Shown here in pieces: positions 1-10,007 of a DNA stretch of 64,000 bases (position 1 is the first letter of the stretch; the number at the start of each line of letters is the position of its first letter). The notes under the pieces are model-generated. The model was not told where the DNA came from and ran no database searches. It worked only from the letters and a program-made list of their open reading frames with translations. Source of the DNA: an uncultured Sphingomonadaceae bacterium. Lineage in GTDB: Bacteria; Pseudomonadota; Alphaproteobacteria; Sphingomonadales; Sphingomonadaceae. The stretch lies in the NCBI GenBank assembly GCA_947493195.1, contig CANLQG010000002.1, forward strand, positions 461,045 to 525,044, read 5' to 3'. The translations under genes were made by a program, and so were the position numbers.

Positions 1-2648
1 GCTCCGGCCTCGCCGAAGTCAGCGCCATCAACGACGACCGCATCCTGCGCCTCTACTGGACGACGCTGCGCGCGATCCTGCGGACCAATGCCTTTGCGCC
101 CTCGGCGGCAGAGGCACTCGCATTCAAGTTCGATTCCGCGCAGGTGCCCGGCCTGCCCAAGCCCGTTCCGTGGCGCGAGATCTTCGTCTATTCGCGCCGG
201 GTCGAGGGCGTTCATCTGCGTGCTGGACCCGTCGCGCGCGGCGGCATCCGCTGGTCGGACCGGCGCGACGACTTCCGCACCGAGGTGCTGGGCCTGATGA
301 AAGCGCAGAAGGTGAAGAATGCCGTGATCGTGCCCACCGGCGCGAAAGGCGGGTTCTATCCCAAGCGCCTGCCCAACCCGGCGATCGACCGCGACGCCTG
401 GTTCACCGAGGGCAAGGAAAGTTACAAGGTCTACATCCGCGCGCTGCTGTCGATCACCGACAATTACGAAGGCGAAAAAGTCGTCCATCCCGACGGCGTG
501 GTCAGGCATGACGGGGACGATCCCTATTTCGTGGTAGCAGCCGACAAGGGCACGGCGACCTTCTCCGACACGGCGAACGCCATCGCATTGGAACACGATT
601 TCTGGCTGGGCGATGCCTTCGCCAGCGGCGGCTCCAACGGTTACGACCACAAGGAAATGGGCATCACCGCACGCGGCGCGTGGATTTCGGTGCAGCGCCA
701 TTTCCTTGAAATGGGCGTCGACGTGCAAACCGATCCGGTGCGCGTGGTCGGCTGCGGCGACATGTCGGGCGACGTGTTCGGCAACGGCATGCTGCTGTCG
801 AAATCGATCAAGCTGATCGCCGCTTTCGACCATCGCCACATCTTCATCGATCCCGATCCCGATCCCGCCGCCAGCTGGAAGGAGCGCAAGCGCCTGTTCG
901 AGATGGAACGGTCCAACTGGGCGGAATACGACGAGAAGCTGATCTCTCGCGGGGGCGGCATCTATCCGCGCACAATGAAGCGGATCGACCTGACCAAGGC
1001 CGCGATGGAAGCCCTCGGTATTGCCGAAAGCGAGCTGAAGGAAGGCGGGATCGACCCGGACAGCCTGATCTCCGCAATCCTGAAAAGCCCTGCCGACCTG
1101 CTGTGGTTCGGCGGCATCGGCACCTATGTGAAATCGAGCGACGAGAGCAGCGCCGACGTGGGCGACCCCTCCAACGACGCGCTACGCGTCGATGGCGAGG
1201 ACCTGCGCGTAAAGGTTGTCGGCGAGGGGGCAAACCTTGGCCTGACGCAGGCCGGGCGTATCGAATTCGCGCTGAATGGCGGACGCATCAACACCGACTT
1301 CATCGACAACTCGGCAGGCGTCGACTGTTCGGATAACGAGGTGAACATCAAGATCGCGCTGGCCGCGGCCCGCGCCGCCGGGCGCATTTCCGAAGAGCGT
1401 CGCAACGCGCTGCTGAAGGACATGACCGAGGAAGTGGCCGCGCTGGTGCTGGAGGATAACCGCCTGCAGGCGCTTGCCCTCTCCATCGCCGAACAGGGCG
1501 GCAGCCGCGCTGTCGGCGCGCAGGCCCGCCTGATCGAGACGCTGGAGGAACTGGGTGGCCTCGATCCCGACAACGAGGGGCTGGGCGATGCCGAAACGCT
1601 GAAGCGCCGTTCCGGCGATGGCCGCGGACTGGTGCGGCCCGAGCTGGCCGTCCTGCTCTCGCACTCCAAGCTGGTGTTGCAGGATGCCGTCGAATCCAGT
1701 CCGCTGGCGGGCGACGATGCGGCAGACCCGCTGGTGCTGGCCGACTTCCCCCCGCAGTTGCAGGAAGGCTTCCGCAAGCAGTTGCTGGAGCACCGGCTGC
1801 GCAAGGAAATCGTGGGTACAGTCGTGGCCAACAAGGTCGTCAACCGCATGGGCATGCTGCACCCCTTCGAACTGGCCGAGGAAGAAGGTGCCGGGCTCGG
1901 CCTGATCGGCAACGGCTTCGTCGCAGCCAGCCACATACTTGGCATGGAGGAGATCTGGGACGCTGTCGAAAGTGCCAAGATGCCGGAAACCGCCCGCCTG
2001 ATGCTGTTCGACCAGGCGGCCTTGGCGCTGCGCGGCCATATCGCGGACCTGCTGCGCTCGGGCGGCGGCACCAAGTCGCCGTCGCAGATGCGCGATGAGA
2101 TCGGCGATACCGTTGCCGAGCTGACGGACCAGGTCGACAGCTTGCTGGGAGACGAGGCGCGTGCCCATGTGGAGGATATCGCTGACCGCATGTGCGAAAA
2201 GGGCGCGCCCGCAAAGCTCGCGCAGAAGGTGGCGCAGCTGTTCGCTCTCGACGGGGTGATTGGTCTCGCCTGCCTTGGCAGCGAGTCCGAAGTCGCACCG
2301 ATGGAGCTGGCCCATGCTTTCGTGAAGCTGGGCCACCTGCTGGGTATCGACTGGGCGCAATCGCGTGCTGCGGTAATGTCGCCATCCGATCCGTGGGAGC
2401 GATTGCTGGTTGCGGGCCTTGCGCGCGATTTCCAGGCCATGCGCTTCGAATTCCTTCGCGGCCTGGCACGCAAGCGGGGCAAGGCTGCCGGTGATCCGCT
2501 GGCCCTGATCGAGGAATGGGCAGAGGCGAACGAGAAGCCGGTGGCCCAGTTCCGCCGGATGGTCCGCCGCGCCCAGGCTGCCACGCCGGTTGCCCCCGCC
2601 ATGCTTGCCCAGATTGCCAGCCAGGCCCGCAACCTGTTGCTGGGGTAA
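1..2648 (+). CDS. gdhB: NAD-specific glutamate dehydrogenase, large (~180 kDa) type, C-terminal part
   Basis: Oxidatively deaminates glutamate to 2-oxoglutarate with NAD+, in the cytoplasm. The gene enters from outside the window: the frame is open from base 3, where the residues NDDRILRLYWTTLRAILRTN precede the first ATG, so the true start lies upstream. About 881 C-terminal residues of the usual ~1,600 are visible. The catalytic core is clear: GGIRWSDRRDDFRTEVLGLM, then VPTGAKGGF, then GGSNGYDHKEMGITARGAW, then VVGCGDMSGDVFGNGML. The long helical C-terminal region typical of this class follows. The small hexameric GdhA class is excluded by length and motifs. No partner gene lies beside it. 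Confidence 0.93.
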   Translation, partial: SGLAEVSAINDDRILRLYWTTLRAILRTNAFAPSAAEALAFKFDSAQVPGLPKPVPWREIFVYSRRVEGVHLRAGPVARGGIRWSDRRDDFRTEVLGLMKAQKVKNAVIVPTGAKGGFYPKRLPNPAIDRDAWFTEGKESYKVYIRALLSITDNYEGEKVVHPDGVVRHDGDDPYFVVAADKGTATFSDTANAIALEHDFWLGDAFASGGSNGYDHKEMGITARGAWISVQRHFLEMGVDVQTDPVRVVGCGDMSGDVFGNGMLLSKSIKLIAAFDHRHIFIDPDPDPAASWKERKRLFEMERSNWAEYDEKLISRGGGIYPRTMKRIDLTKAAMEALGIAESELKEGGIDPDSLISAILKSPADLLWFGGIGTYVKSSDESSADVGDPSNDALRVDGEDLRVKVVGEGANLGLTQAGRIEFALNGGRINTDFIDNSAGVDCSDNEVNIKIALAAARAAGRISEERRNALLKDMTEEVAALVLEDNRLQALALSIAEQGGSRAVGAQARLIETLEELGGLDPDNEGLGDAETLKRRSGDGRGLVRPELAVLLSHSKLVLQDAVESSPLAGDDAADPLVLADFPPQLQEGFRKQLLEHRLRKEIVGTVVANKVVNRMGMLHPFELAEEEGAGLGLIGNGFVAASHILGMEEIWDAVESAKMPETARLMLFDQAALALRGHIADLLRSGGGTKSPSQMRDEIGDTVAELTDQVDSLLGDEARAHVEDIADRMCEKGAPAKLAQKVAQLFALDGVIGLACLGSESEVAPMELAHAFVKLGHLLGIDWAQSRAAVMSPSDPWERLLVAGLARDFQAMRFEFLRGLARKRGKAAGDPLALIEEWAEANEKPVAQFRRMVRRAQAATPVAPAMLAQIASQARNLLLG

Positions 2649-2707
2649 GACGCACGGAGAAGCATCAAGCTTGACGCGCGGCGCAATATTGGCGAACCGC
2701 CGTGCCC

Positions 2708-3931
2708 ATGGACCATTATGATGTTGTCATCGTAGGTGGGGGGCACGGCGGCGCACAGGCCGCGATTGCCCTGCGCCAGAACGGCTTCGAAGGCTCGATC
2801 CAGATCATCGGGCGCGATCCCAATCCACCGTACGAGCGCCCGCCGCTGTCGAAGGAATACCTCGCGGGCGACAAACCCTTCGAACGTATCCTGATCCGCC
2901 CCGAACAGTTTTGGGCCGACAAGGGCATCGGGCTGACACTGGGCGAGGCAGTTACCAAGATCGACCCGGAGACGAAGGAAGTGACCCTCAGCTCCGGCGG
3001 GACGGTGGGTTACGGACGCCTGATCTGGTCTGGCGGGGGCGATGCCCGCCGCCTGTCATGCCCGGGCGCGCAGCTAGGCGGTGTCCATGCAGTGCGCGAC
3101 AGACGCGACGTGACCGAACTAATGGCGGACCTGGACGGGGGCGCGAAGAAATTCGTCGTCATCGGCGGCGGTTACATCGGGCTGGAGGCTGCCGCAGTGC
3201 TGCGCAAGCTGGGCTGCGAGGTAACGCTGATCGAATCGCTCGACCGGCTGCTGTCGCGCGTGGCGGGCGAAGACCTCTCCTATTTCTTTGCCGACGAACA
3301 CCGACGACAGGGGGTGGACGTGCGCCTCGGCTGCCAGGTGGAACGGCTGGAGGGCGAGACCCGCGTCACCGGCGTAACGCTGGCCGATGGCGAAACCATC
3401 GCCTGCGATGCTGTGGTGGCGGGGATCGGCATCGTGCCGTCGGTCGGGCCGCTGATTGCCGCAGGCGCAGCCGGTGCCAATGGCGTGGACGTTTCCGATA
3501 CCTGTCACACCAGCCTGGAAAAGGTCTATGCCATCGGCGACTGCGCCGCGCATGCCAGTCCCTATGCCAATGGTGCGGTGATCCGGCTGGAAAGCGTGCA
3601 GAACGCCAACGACATGGCCAATACGGTAGCCAAGGCGATCTGCGGCGATCCCCAGCCCTACGATGCCATGCCGTGGTTCTGGTCGAACCAGTACGACATC
3701 AAGCTGCAGACGGCGGGACTGAACCTGGATCATGACACCACCGTTCTGCGCGGGGACCCGGCCGACCGCAGCTTCTCGGTAATCTACCTGCGTGACGGGG
3801 TGGTCATCGCCGTCGACGCGGTCAATTCGGTGAAGGATTACGTCGGTGGCGGCAAGCTGGTGAAGGCCCGCGCGTCGGTATCGCCCGAGCTGCTGATGGA
3901 TACCGAGGTTCCGCTCAAGGACATGCTGTAG
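2708..3931 (+). CDS. FAD-dependent ferredoxin reductase-type oxidoreductase
   Basis: A 407-residue flavoprotein of the ferredoxin/rhodocoxin reductase (ThcD-like) group, which passes electrons from NAD(P)H to a small iron-sulfur partner. The FAD-binding [10 protein letters not shown] is at the N-terminus, followed by [10 protein letters not shown], a second Rossmann motif [13 protein letters not shown] near residue 155, and the C-terminal FAD motif YAIGDCAAH. The ATG at 2708 is preferred over the GTG two codons earlier, but neither has a strong ribosome-binding site. No ferredoxin or P450 gene is adjacent, so the electron partner is unknown. It ends just before a convergent hairpin facing queG. 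Confidence 0.85.
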   Translation: MDHYDVVIVGGGHGGAQAAIALRQNGFEGSIQIIGRDPNPPYERPPLSKEYLAGDKPFERILIRPEQFWADKGIGLTLGEAVTKIDPETKEVTLSSGGTVGYGRLIWSGGGDARRLSCPGAQLGGVHAVRDRRDVTELMADLDGGAKKFVVIGGGYIGLEAAAVLRKLGCEVTLIESLDRLLSRVAGEDLSYFFADEHRRQGVDVRLGCQVERLEGETRVTGVTLADGETIACDAVVAGIGIVPSVGPLIAAGAAGANGVDVSDTCHTSLEKVYAIGDCAAHASPYANGAVIRLESVQNANDMANTVAKAICGDPQPYDAMPWFWSNQYDIKLQTAGLNLDHDTTVLRGDPADRSFSVIYLRDGVVIAVDAVNSVKDYVGGGKLVKARASVSPELLMDTEVPLKDML

Positions 3932-3941
3932 GTTTGTGCAC

Positions 3942-3978
3942 GCGACCGCCGTGGGCGGCCGTTCGGCCTAGCGGTCGC
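3942..3978. terminator. Stem-loop between convergent genes
   Basis: GCGACCGC (3942-3949) pairs perfectly with GCGGTCGC (3971-3978), and a nested GGCC-GTTC-GGCC hairpin sits inside. It lies between the convergent ends of the oxidoreductase and queG and could serve both strands. There is no U-tract on either side, so intrinsic termination is uncertain. Confidence 0.45.
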
Positions 3979-3994
3979 AAGAGCCGACCGGAAA

Positions 3995-5038
3995 CTATTG
4001 ATCCAACCGGGAAAGCGCCCACTGGGCCGCTTCAGCCACGACCGGATCGGGGTCCTCCGCCAGCGCCCGCACCTGCGGCACCAACGCTGCGTCGGCGCTG
4101 TTCCCGGCGGCGATCAGGCAGTTGCGCACGAACCGGTCTCGTCCGACCCGCTTTATCGGAGAACCCGAGAACTTTGCGCGAAACGCCGCGTCATCCAGCG
4201 CCAGCAGATCTGCCAACGGCGGATCGACCAGGTCCTCGCGCGGGGCCAGCTTCATGTGGCGCGCGGCCGTATCTGCGAACTTGTTCCACGGGCAGACCGC
4301 CAGGCAGTCGTCGCAGCCATAGATGCGATTGCCGATGGCTTCGCGGAATTCTTCCGGGATCGGGCCTTTGTGCTCTATCGTCAGATAGGAGATGCAGCGC
4401 CGCGCATCTAACCTGTATGGTTCGGGGAAAGCGTTCGTCGGACAGGCGTCCTGACAGGCGCGGCACGAACCGCAACGGTCATCGTGCGGGACGTCGGGAG
4501 AAAGCTCAAGCGTGGTGTAGATCGCCCCAAGGAACAGCCAGCTGCCATGGTCCCGGCTGACGAGGTTGGTGTGCTTGCCCTGCCAGCCGATCCCCGCCGC
4601 CTCTCCCAGCGGTTTTTCCATCACCGGCGCGGTATCGACGAACACCTTCAGCTGCGTTCCGGGTCGCTCTTCCACCAACCAGCGGGCGAGTGCTTTCAGC
4701 GCCTTCTTCACCACGTCGTGATAGTCACGCCCCCGCGCATAGACGGAAATCTTCGCTTCGCCTTCGGCCAGCGGATCCTCTTCGGGCGCGTAGCTCATGC
4801 CCAGCGCGATCACGCTTCTTGCCTCGGGCCACATGCTCTGCGGCCCCTGTCGCACATCGGCGCGGTCCTGCATCCAGCCCATGTCGCCATGACAACCTGC
4901 ACCCAGCCACGCATGCAGCCGCTCCGCCCGCAGCGGATCGTCCTGTGCGTGGGTGATGCCGACAGCGGCGAAACCGAGCTCGCGCGCTTTCGCCTTGAGC
5001 GCGTCCTCAAGCGATATGGTATCGCGGCTATTAACCAT
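3995..5038 (-). CDS. queG: Epoxyqueuosine reductase QueG
   Basis: Catalyses the last step of queuosine biosynthesis, reducing epoxyqueuosine in tRNA to queuosine with cobalamin and two [4Fe-4S] clusters. The 347 residues match the family length. The cluster ligands are visible: [16 protein letters not shown] near residue 190 and [14 protein letters not shown] near residue 240. The N-terminal half is the cobalamin-binding nitroreductase-like part. The C-terminus carries a short HEAT-like region ([19 protein letters not shown]). It is divergent from the ABC transporter at 5084 and stands alone; no other queuosine gene is in the window. Confidence 0.95.
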   Translation of the reverse strand: MVNSRDTISLEDALKAKARELGFAAVGITHAQDDPLRAERLHAWLGAGCHGDMGWMQDRADVRQGPQSMWPEARSVIALGMSYAPEEDPLAEGEAKISVYARGRDYHDVVKKALKALARWLVEERPGTQLKVFVDTAPVMEKPLGEAAGIGWQGKHTNLVSRDHGSWLFLGAIYTTLELSPDVPHDDRCGSCRACQDACPTNAFPEPYRLDARRCISYLTIEHKGPIPEEFREAIGNRIYGCDDCLAVCPWNKFADTAARHMKLAPREDLVDPPLADLLALDDAAFRAKFSGSPIKRVGRDRFVRNCLIAAGNSADAALVPQVRALAEDPDPVVAEAAQWALSRLDQ

Positions 5039-5083
5039 TATGCGGGTTCATCCCGTTCATTCCTTTGCGATAGCTGATACAGC

Positions 5084-6064
5084 ATGGATATGGCGACAGG
5101 TGAATTCCAAGCGAGCGCGGAAAGCTCGCGCAATCTGGCAATCGAGGCGCGCGGCCTCGTCAAGCGGTTCGATGGAACGCTGGCGGTGGACGGCGTGGAC
5201 ATCGCCGTGCCCGCAGGCGCGATCTACGGCATCCTCGGTCCCAATGGCGCGGGCAAGACAACCAGCTTGCGCATGTTGCTGGGCATCATCGATCCCGACG
5301 CAGGCTATCGCCGCGTGCTGGGCGCGGAAAATCCGCAGGATGTCGCCCGCCTGATCGGGTACCTGCCCGAAGAGCGCGGCCTCTACCCCTCGATGAAAGC
5401 CTACGAGGCTATCGGCTTCATGGGCGCGCTGCGCGGCCTGCCGCTGGACGTGGGGCGCGAACGCGGCAAGGAACTGATGGAAGCGCACGGCCTGGGCCAT
5501 GCGGTCGACAAGCAGATCCGCCAGTTGTCGAAAGGCATGGCGCAAACGGTCCAGCTGCTCGGCACGCTGGTGCATGAGCCGAAACTGGTGGTGTTCGACG
5601 AGCCGTTCAGCGGCCTCGACGCGATCAACCAGGGCAAGCTGGAAAGCCTGATTCGCGGCCTTGCCGACAAAGGTACGACGGTGATCTTCTCCACCCATGT
5701 TATCGCCCACGCAGAGCGATTGTGCGAGAACATCGCCATCATCGCAGGCGGCAAGGTCCCCTACGCCGGCAGTGTGGAGGAAGCGCGCGACCGCATCCCG
5801 GCGCAGGTGCGGCTGGAAACCCGCAAGCGCGAGGGCCAGTGGCGCGCCGCCCTTCCAGCCGAAACCCGGCAGGTGGGCGACTTCTTCCATTTCCCGCTTC
5901 CCGAAAGCGGTATCGAACCCCTGCTGAAAGCCCTGATCGAAGGCGAGGCAGGTATCCTCTCGCTGTCGATCGAACGCGCCGGTCTGCACGATGCCTTCGT
6001 TGCCATCGCCGGTGAGGCCGCAGCGCGCGACATGGTTGCCGACGCGGAAGGAAAACCGGCATGA
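5084..6064 (+). CDS. ABC transporter ATP-binding protein (NatA-like)
   Basis: The ATPase subunit of an ABC-2 type exporter, 326 residues. Walker A is GPNGAGKTT, the signature is LSKGMAQ where LSGGQ is usual, Walker B is LVVFDEPFSGLD, and the switch His is in FSTHV. A C-terminal extension of about 90 residues is typical of NatA/YhaQ-type ATPases. It overlaps the permease gene by ATGA (6061-6064), so the two are translationally coupled. The substrate is not evident; sodium, drugs and lipids have all been proposed for relatives. The ATG at 5090 is an alternative start. Confidence 0.88.
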   Translation: MDMATGEFQASAESSRNLAIEARGLVKRFDGTLAVDGVDIAVPAGAIYGILGPNGAGKTTSLRMLLGIIDPDAGYRRVLGAENPQDVARLIGYLPEERGLYPSMKAYEAIGFMGALRGLPLDVGRERGKELMEAHGLGHAVDKQIRQLSKGMAQTVQLLGTLVHEPKLVVFDEPFSGLDAINQGKLESLIRGLADKGTTVIFSTHVIAHAERLCENIAIIAGGKVPYAGSVEEARDRIPAQVRLETRKREGQWRAALPAETRQVGDFFHFPLPESGIEPLLKALIEGEAGILSLSIERAGLHDAFVAIAGEAAARDMVADAEGKPA

Positions 6065-7329
6065 ACCATTCTGTGAGAAACGGCGGACGCCTTTCCATGT
6101 GGCGCGCGGCCTATGTAATCGCCCGGCGCGATTTTACCGCGATCCTGCTGAGCCGCGCCTTCATCTTCTTCCTGCTCGGCCCGCTGTTCCCGGTGTTCGT
6201 GATGGCGCTGGCAGGCGGTGTGGGCGCGCAGGTGCAGTCCGAGGCGACCTCCGCCGATGTCGGCATTGCGATGGAATCGCGCGATGTCGATGCCATGCTG
6301 GCCGCGCGGGACGAGGTGCGCGAACTTGTCGGGCCCGCCCTGCCCAATATGGTGGAGCTGGAACGGCTCGCCCCCGGCGAAGACTTCGACGCCGCAACCT
6401 ACCTAGAGAGCCGCGAGGGCAGCCTCGCCGCCATCGTCAGCGGCACTCCCGAAGAACCCAAGCTCACGGCAACGGCGGGGCGCCTTGTCCGGTGGGAGGG
6501 CATGGTGGCACTGGTGGCCGCCCATGCCAGCCAGCCGGGCGCACAGACCTACCCCGCCATCACCACCGCAACGGTGGAAACCAGCGGCGCGTCCGAGAAC
6601 ACCGGACGGCTGCGCACTGCACAGGGGGGCCAGTTGCTGCTGTTCCTTCTCATCATGCTGCTGGCCAGCATGGTGCTGTCCAACCTCGTCGAGGAGAAGG
6701 GCAACAAGATCATCGAAATCCTGGCCGCCGCCATCCCGATGGACGCGGTTTTCCTGGGCAAGCTGTTCGCCATGCTGGGCATATCCGTGGTGGGCATCGC
6801 GGTGTGGGGCACCACCGGCTTTGCCGTGCTGACCGCAGGCGGGGTGTCGCTGTCGGACTATGCCAATCCGGGCGTCGGGTGGCCGATGTTCTTCGCCCTG
6901 TTCGCCGCCTATTTCGGCATGGGCTACCTGCTGCTGGGCGCGATCTTCCTCGCCGTAGGTTCGCTGGCGACGACGGTGCGCGAAGTGCAGACCTTGTCGA
7001 TGCCGGCGACGATGTTCCAGATCCTGGTATTCTTCTTCGCCAGCCTTGCCGTGACCGACCAAGGGGGATGGATCGAATACACGGCCATGGCATTCCCCCT
7101 GTCCTCTCCCTTTGCCATGGTGGCGCGCGCAGCCACCGACGAGTCGCTATGGCCGCACCTGGTCGCGCTGGCATGGCAGGGGCTGTGCGTCGCGGTATTC
7201 GTGAAGGCGGGTGCCAGCCTGTTCCGCAAGCGCGTGATGAAAAGCGGGCCGCGTGCCGCGAAATCCTCGCGCTCGCTCGGCAAGCTGGTGAAAGACACGT
7301 TCAGGAACCGTTCTACCCCGCCCGCATAA
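6061..7329 (+). CDS. ABC-2 type exporter permease (NatB-like)
   Basis: The membrane subunit paired with the ATPase gene it overlaps. It has 422 residues. One N-terminal transmembrane helix (about 20-45) is followed by a large extracytoplasmic domain of roughly 150 residues. A cluster of five or six helices follows, starting at LLLFLLIMLLASMVLSNL; the EEKGNKIIEIL segment after it is characteristic of the NatB/YhaP family. The C-terminal tail is basic. It forms a two-gene exporter unit; the transported molecule cannot be told from sequence. Confidence 0.88.
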   Translation: MNHSVRNGGRLSMWRAAYVIARRDFTAILLSRAFIFFLLGPLFPVFVMALAGGVGAQVQSEATSADVGIAMESRDVDAMLAARDEVRELVGPALPNMVELERLAPGEDFDAATYLESREGSLAAIVSGTPEEPKLTATAGRLVRWEGMVALVAAHASQPGAQTYPAITTATVETSGASENTGRLRTAQGGQLLLFLLIMLLASMVLSNLVEEKGNKIIEILAAAIPMDAVFLGKLFAMLGISVVGIAVWGTTGFAVLTAGGVSLSDYANPGVGWPMFFALFAAYFGMGYLLLGAIFLAVGSLATTVREVQTLSMPATMFQILVFFFASLAVTDQGGWIEYTAMAFPLSSPFAMVARAATDESLWPHLVALAWQGLCVAVFVKAGASLFRKRVMKSGPRAAKSSRSLGKLVKDTFRNRSTPPA

Positions 7330-7340
7330 TAACCTGTGTC

Positions 7341-7841
7341 ATGACACAAAAATCCCTATCCCGCCGCTCCGCTCTCGCATGGCTCGGCGCCGGGGCGTCC
7401 GTCCCGGTGCTTGCCGCCTGCGGAGGCAGCGAGGCGCGTGCCCAGCAGAACTTCCCCGTCTCCTATTCCGAAGCCCAGTGGCGCGAGCGGCTGACGGCAG
7501 CAGAATTTCGCGTATTGCGGCAGGAGGCGACCGAACGCGCCTATTCCTCGCCTCTCAATGACGAGGAGCGGCGCGGCACCTACCACTGCCAAGGCTGCGG
7601 CAACCGCCTGTTCTCCAGCGCGCACAAGTTCGAAAGCGGTACCGGCTGGCCCAGTTTCTGGCGCGCGATCGACGATGGTGCCGTGGGCTTCAGGACCGAT
7701 TACAAGCTTGGCTATCCGCGCACCGAGGAACACTGCGCCGATTGCGGGGGCCACTTGGGCCACCGTTTCAACGACGGGCCGCGTCCCACCGGGCATCGTC
7801 ATTGCATCAATGGCGTGGCACTGGAATTCCGCCCCGCCTGA
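7341..7841 (+). CDS. msrB: Exported methionine-R-sulfoxide reductase MsrB (putative lipoprotein)
   Basis: Reduces methionine-R-sulfoxide in proteins. The catalytic Cys is in HRHCINGVALEF, and the two zinc-binding CxxC pairs are CQGCG and CADCG. The start is the ATG at 7341. The first 40 residues hold a twin-arginine-like SRRSALAWLG followed by a lipobox-like LAACGG, so the protein is probably exported and lipidated, unlike the usual cytoplasmic MsrB. The long ORF that runs into this gene from upstream overlaps the ABC genes and is not coding. A separate exported MsrA lies at 22966. Confidence 0.92.
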   Translation: MTQKSLSRRSALAWLGAGASVPVLAACGGSEARAQQNFPVSYSEAQWRERLTAAEFRVLRQEATERAYSSPLNDEERRGTYHCQGCGNRLFSSAHKFESGTGWPSFWRAIDDGAVGFRTDYKLGYPRTEEHCADCGGHLGHRFNDGPRPTGHRHCINGVALEFRPA

Positions 7842-7849
7842 CAGCCACG

Positions 7850-9592
7850 TCAGAACGCCGTGCGGTAGACTCGTAAGGCACCTCGGCTGACCCGTTCGTC
7901 AAGCACCAGCCAGCCGGGGACTTCGCCCGATACCAGCGCGTTCGCAAGGTTGCCGGGCGCTGCCGAACGATAGAGAGCCACATCCCCTGCCGCGCCACAG
8001 ATTGCGACGTAGTCCACCTGTCGGCGGGTCAGGATGGCACGCGCCTGTTCCACTGAGCCTGTAAGCGTTGCCAGCAGGTCCACCATCGGCGCCTGGTTGC
8101 GGTGATAGCTGGCCGCGAGGATCGCGTGATCCGTCTTGCCCAGGATCCGCAGCCCGGCATCGAACGGCGCGGCGACAAGGCCCGGTTCCAGCGCGGCGAG
8201 GCGGCTGTAGTCGCACGACCCTTCCTCCATCAGCGCGCGAACCTCGGGCGCCATGCCGGCGCGCGGGGCCAGGTCATCCAGCGGCGCGGCGAAGGCGCTG
8301 GCGAACAGCGGCGTGGTGAGACCCAGCGCGGCCAGTGTAGCCACGATACGGGGAACTGGCGCAGCGATGGTGCGCGCCTTCGGCAGGTATTCCGCCATCA
8401 GCAAGGCGGCAAAGGGGATCGCCAGAAGTTGCGCAACCACGCCTTCGCGCATGACCAGCAACGAGTAACCGCCAGCCGCCATCGCGAACAGGAACAGCAG
8501 GGTGCAAGGCAGGGCACGGCCCTGGTGGAACAGTCCCCGGCAATGCGCCCGCCACCAGCCCAGCGCGATGACGCCGATGGTCCATACCAGTGTCAGCGCT
8601 ACGGAAGGCGACTGCTTCCAGATCGGCAGCCCTTCGGCGATAAAGCCGTGCCACCACTCCTGCAGAACCGGGTCAAGCTGCGCCATCGGGTTGGTGGCGC
8701 AAGGACCCAGCAGGGCAAACGCCAGTTGCAGGCAGACCAGCCCCATGCCTGCCAGCGCAATCGCCCGTCCCGCCACCCTGTCCTGCCACGGCAGGAAGGG
8801 GATGACGGCAGAGATCACGGCGGCTGCGGCAAAGGTCAGCAGGTGGCCGGGCAGCAGCACGTCGCAATAGGTCGTATCCAGAGGGCCGCGCGTGCCATAG
8901 GCCAGCACCGCCGCCGAAATGGCGAGCGCGCCGAGGAACCACGGCAGCAAGGCACGCTCTCCAAACCAGTAGCGCACCCCGTAGAGTGCCGCGAGAACGG
9001 CCACCAGCGGCAACCCTTCCAGCGAAATCACCATCCAGGCCGCCGCGCACAGCCCGCAGGCGATCGCGCTCCAGCGGCTGTTCTGGATAAGCAGCGCAGC
9101 GCAGACCAGCGCAAGCACGGCCTGCGGCGCGTGATGGTCGATCCGCATGGGCGCGAAAGTGGCGGGCAGCATCGGGAACAGCGGCAGGATGAGGAGGCCG
9201 AAAGCGAAGGCCAGTGGCGGGAAATCCATCCGCATCATGATCGCACGCAGGGCGAACAGCGCGGCAAGCAGCCACAGCAGCGGCACAAGGGCCATCGCCG
9301 CAGTCTCGCCAAAGAGCAGCATCAGCGCCGCCAGTGGCAGGTCGACAAGCCGCGACCAGTGCATGGAAAAACCCTGCGGCGGGTTCATGCGATATTGCGT
9401 GACATCCCAGAACGGCTGGCCGTCCAGCCAGGCGCGCACCTGCAACAGCCGCGCCCAGTCATCGGGATCGACAGGTTCCCATGCCAGCAGCGGCTGCAGG
9501 GCGAGGCGCGCAGCGGCATAGGCCAGCCATACGGCCACAACCGCCTGCCAGCTGCGCACGGAGGCACGCCAATCGAGACCCCAACCCGTCAT
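7850..9592 (-). CDS. Polytopic membrane protein, possible GT-C-like glycosyltransferase
   Basis: About 580 residues with roughly 10-12 hydrophobic helices. The N-terminal loop DPDDWARLLQVRAWLDGQ and the PPQGFSMHWSRLVDLPLAA segment resemble conserved parts of alphaproteobacterial PMT/GT-C-like membrane proteins. The acidic pair DD near residue 45 could bind metal or lipid-linked sugar, but this is inference. I chose the ATG at 9592 because the longer reading runs into the end of the GtrA gene. It is last in a three-gene operon with a GtrA protein and a FAD oxidoreductase, which suggests work on a lipid-linked sugar. Confidence 0.6.
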   Translation of the reverse strand: MTGWGLDWRASVRSWQAVVAVWLAYAAARLALQPLLAWEPVDPDDWARLLQVRAWLDGQPFWDVTQYRMNPPQGFSMHWSRLVDLPLAALMLLFGETAAMALVPLLWLLAALFALRAIMMRMDFPPLAFAFGLLILPLFPMLPATFAPMRIDHHAPQAVLALVCAALLIQNSRWSAIACGLCAAAWMVISLEGLPLVAVLAALYGVRYWFGERALLPWFLGALAISAAVLAYGTRGPLDTTYCDVLLPGHLLTFAAAAVISAVIPFLPWQDRVAGRAIALAGMGLVCLQLAFALLGPCATNPMAQLDPVLQEWWHGFIAEGLPIWKQSPSVALTLVWTIGVIALGWWRAHCRGLFHQGRALPCTLLFLFAMAAGGYSLLVMREGVVAQLLAIPFAALLMAEYLPKARTIAAPVPRIVATLAALGLTTPLFASAFAAPLDDLAPRAGMAPEVRALMEEGSCDYSRLAALEPGLVAAPFDAGLRILGKTDHAILAASYHRNQAPMVDLLATLTGSVEQARAILTRRQVDYVAICGAAGDVALYRSAAPGNLANALVSGEVPGWLVLDERVSRGALRVYRTAF

Positions 9593-9602
9593 GGGTCCCG
9601 CT

Positions 9603-10004
9603 CTAACGGAAAACCACGCGGCTGCGCAGGATCCATGTGGCGGTAAAACTGACGGCAATTGCCAACAGCTTGGCAAGGCGCGGATCGAAGCCGCTCGCAT
9701 CGCCCGCCCAGACGATTGCGGTGGTAAGGCCCAGCCCCAGCAGCGCGGAAATCACGAACAGTGCCTTTTGCCGCGTGCGGCCTGCGCCCCTTTCGGCGAC
9801 GGTGCCGATGAACACCGCGCGGCTGCTGAGCAGCCAGTGCGCCACGATACCCAGGCAATAGCCGATGGCAGAGGCACCAGCCGCCCAAATGCCAAGCGAA
9901 AGCAGGGCAAGGAACGTGCCCACGTCCACTGCCAGCGCGCCGATGCTGGCAAGCAGGTAGCGCACCAGCCGTGTGTCGATCATCCGCATGAACACGGCGG
10001 ACAT
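9603..10004 (-). CDS. GtrA family membrane protein
   Basis: 133 residues with four predicted transmembrane helices and the GtrA-like features LVRYLLASIGALAVDVGTF at the start and SFTATWILRSRVVF at the end. GtrA proteins are thought to flip or hold polyprenyl-phosphate-linked sugars for cell-surface glycosylation. It lies between the flavoprotein gene (3-bp gap) and the polytopic membrane gene (10-bp gap), so all three are likely one transcript. A flippase role in decorating a surface polysaccharide is inferred from the family and context. Confidence 0.85.
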   Translation of the reverse strand: MSAVFMRMIDTRLVRYLLASIGALAVDVGTFLALLSLGIWAAGASAIGYCLGIVAHWLLSSRAVFIGTVAERGAGRTRQKALFVISALLGLGLTTAIVWAGDASGFDPRLAKLLAIAVSFTATWILRSRVVFR

Positions 10005-10007
10005 GGC

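Noticed and set aside
1124..2746. 540-codon ORF on the minus strand
   Set aside because: Antisense to glutamate dehydrogenase, Ser/Arg-rich, no motif.
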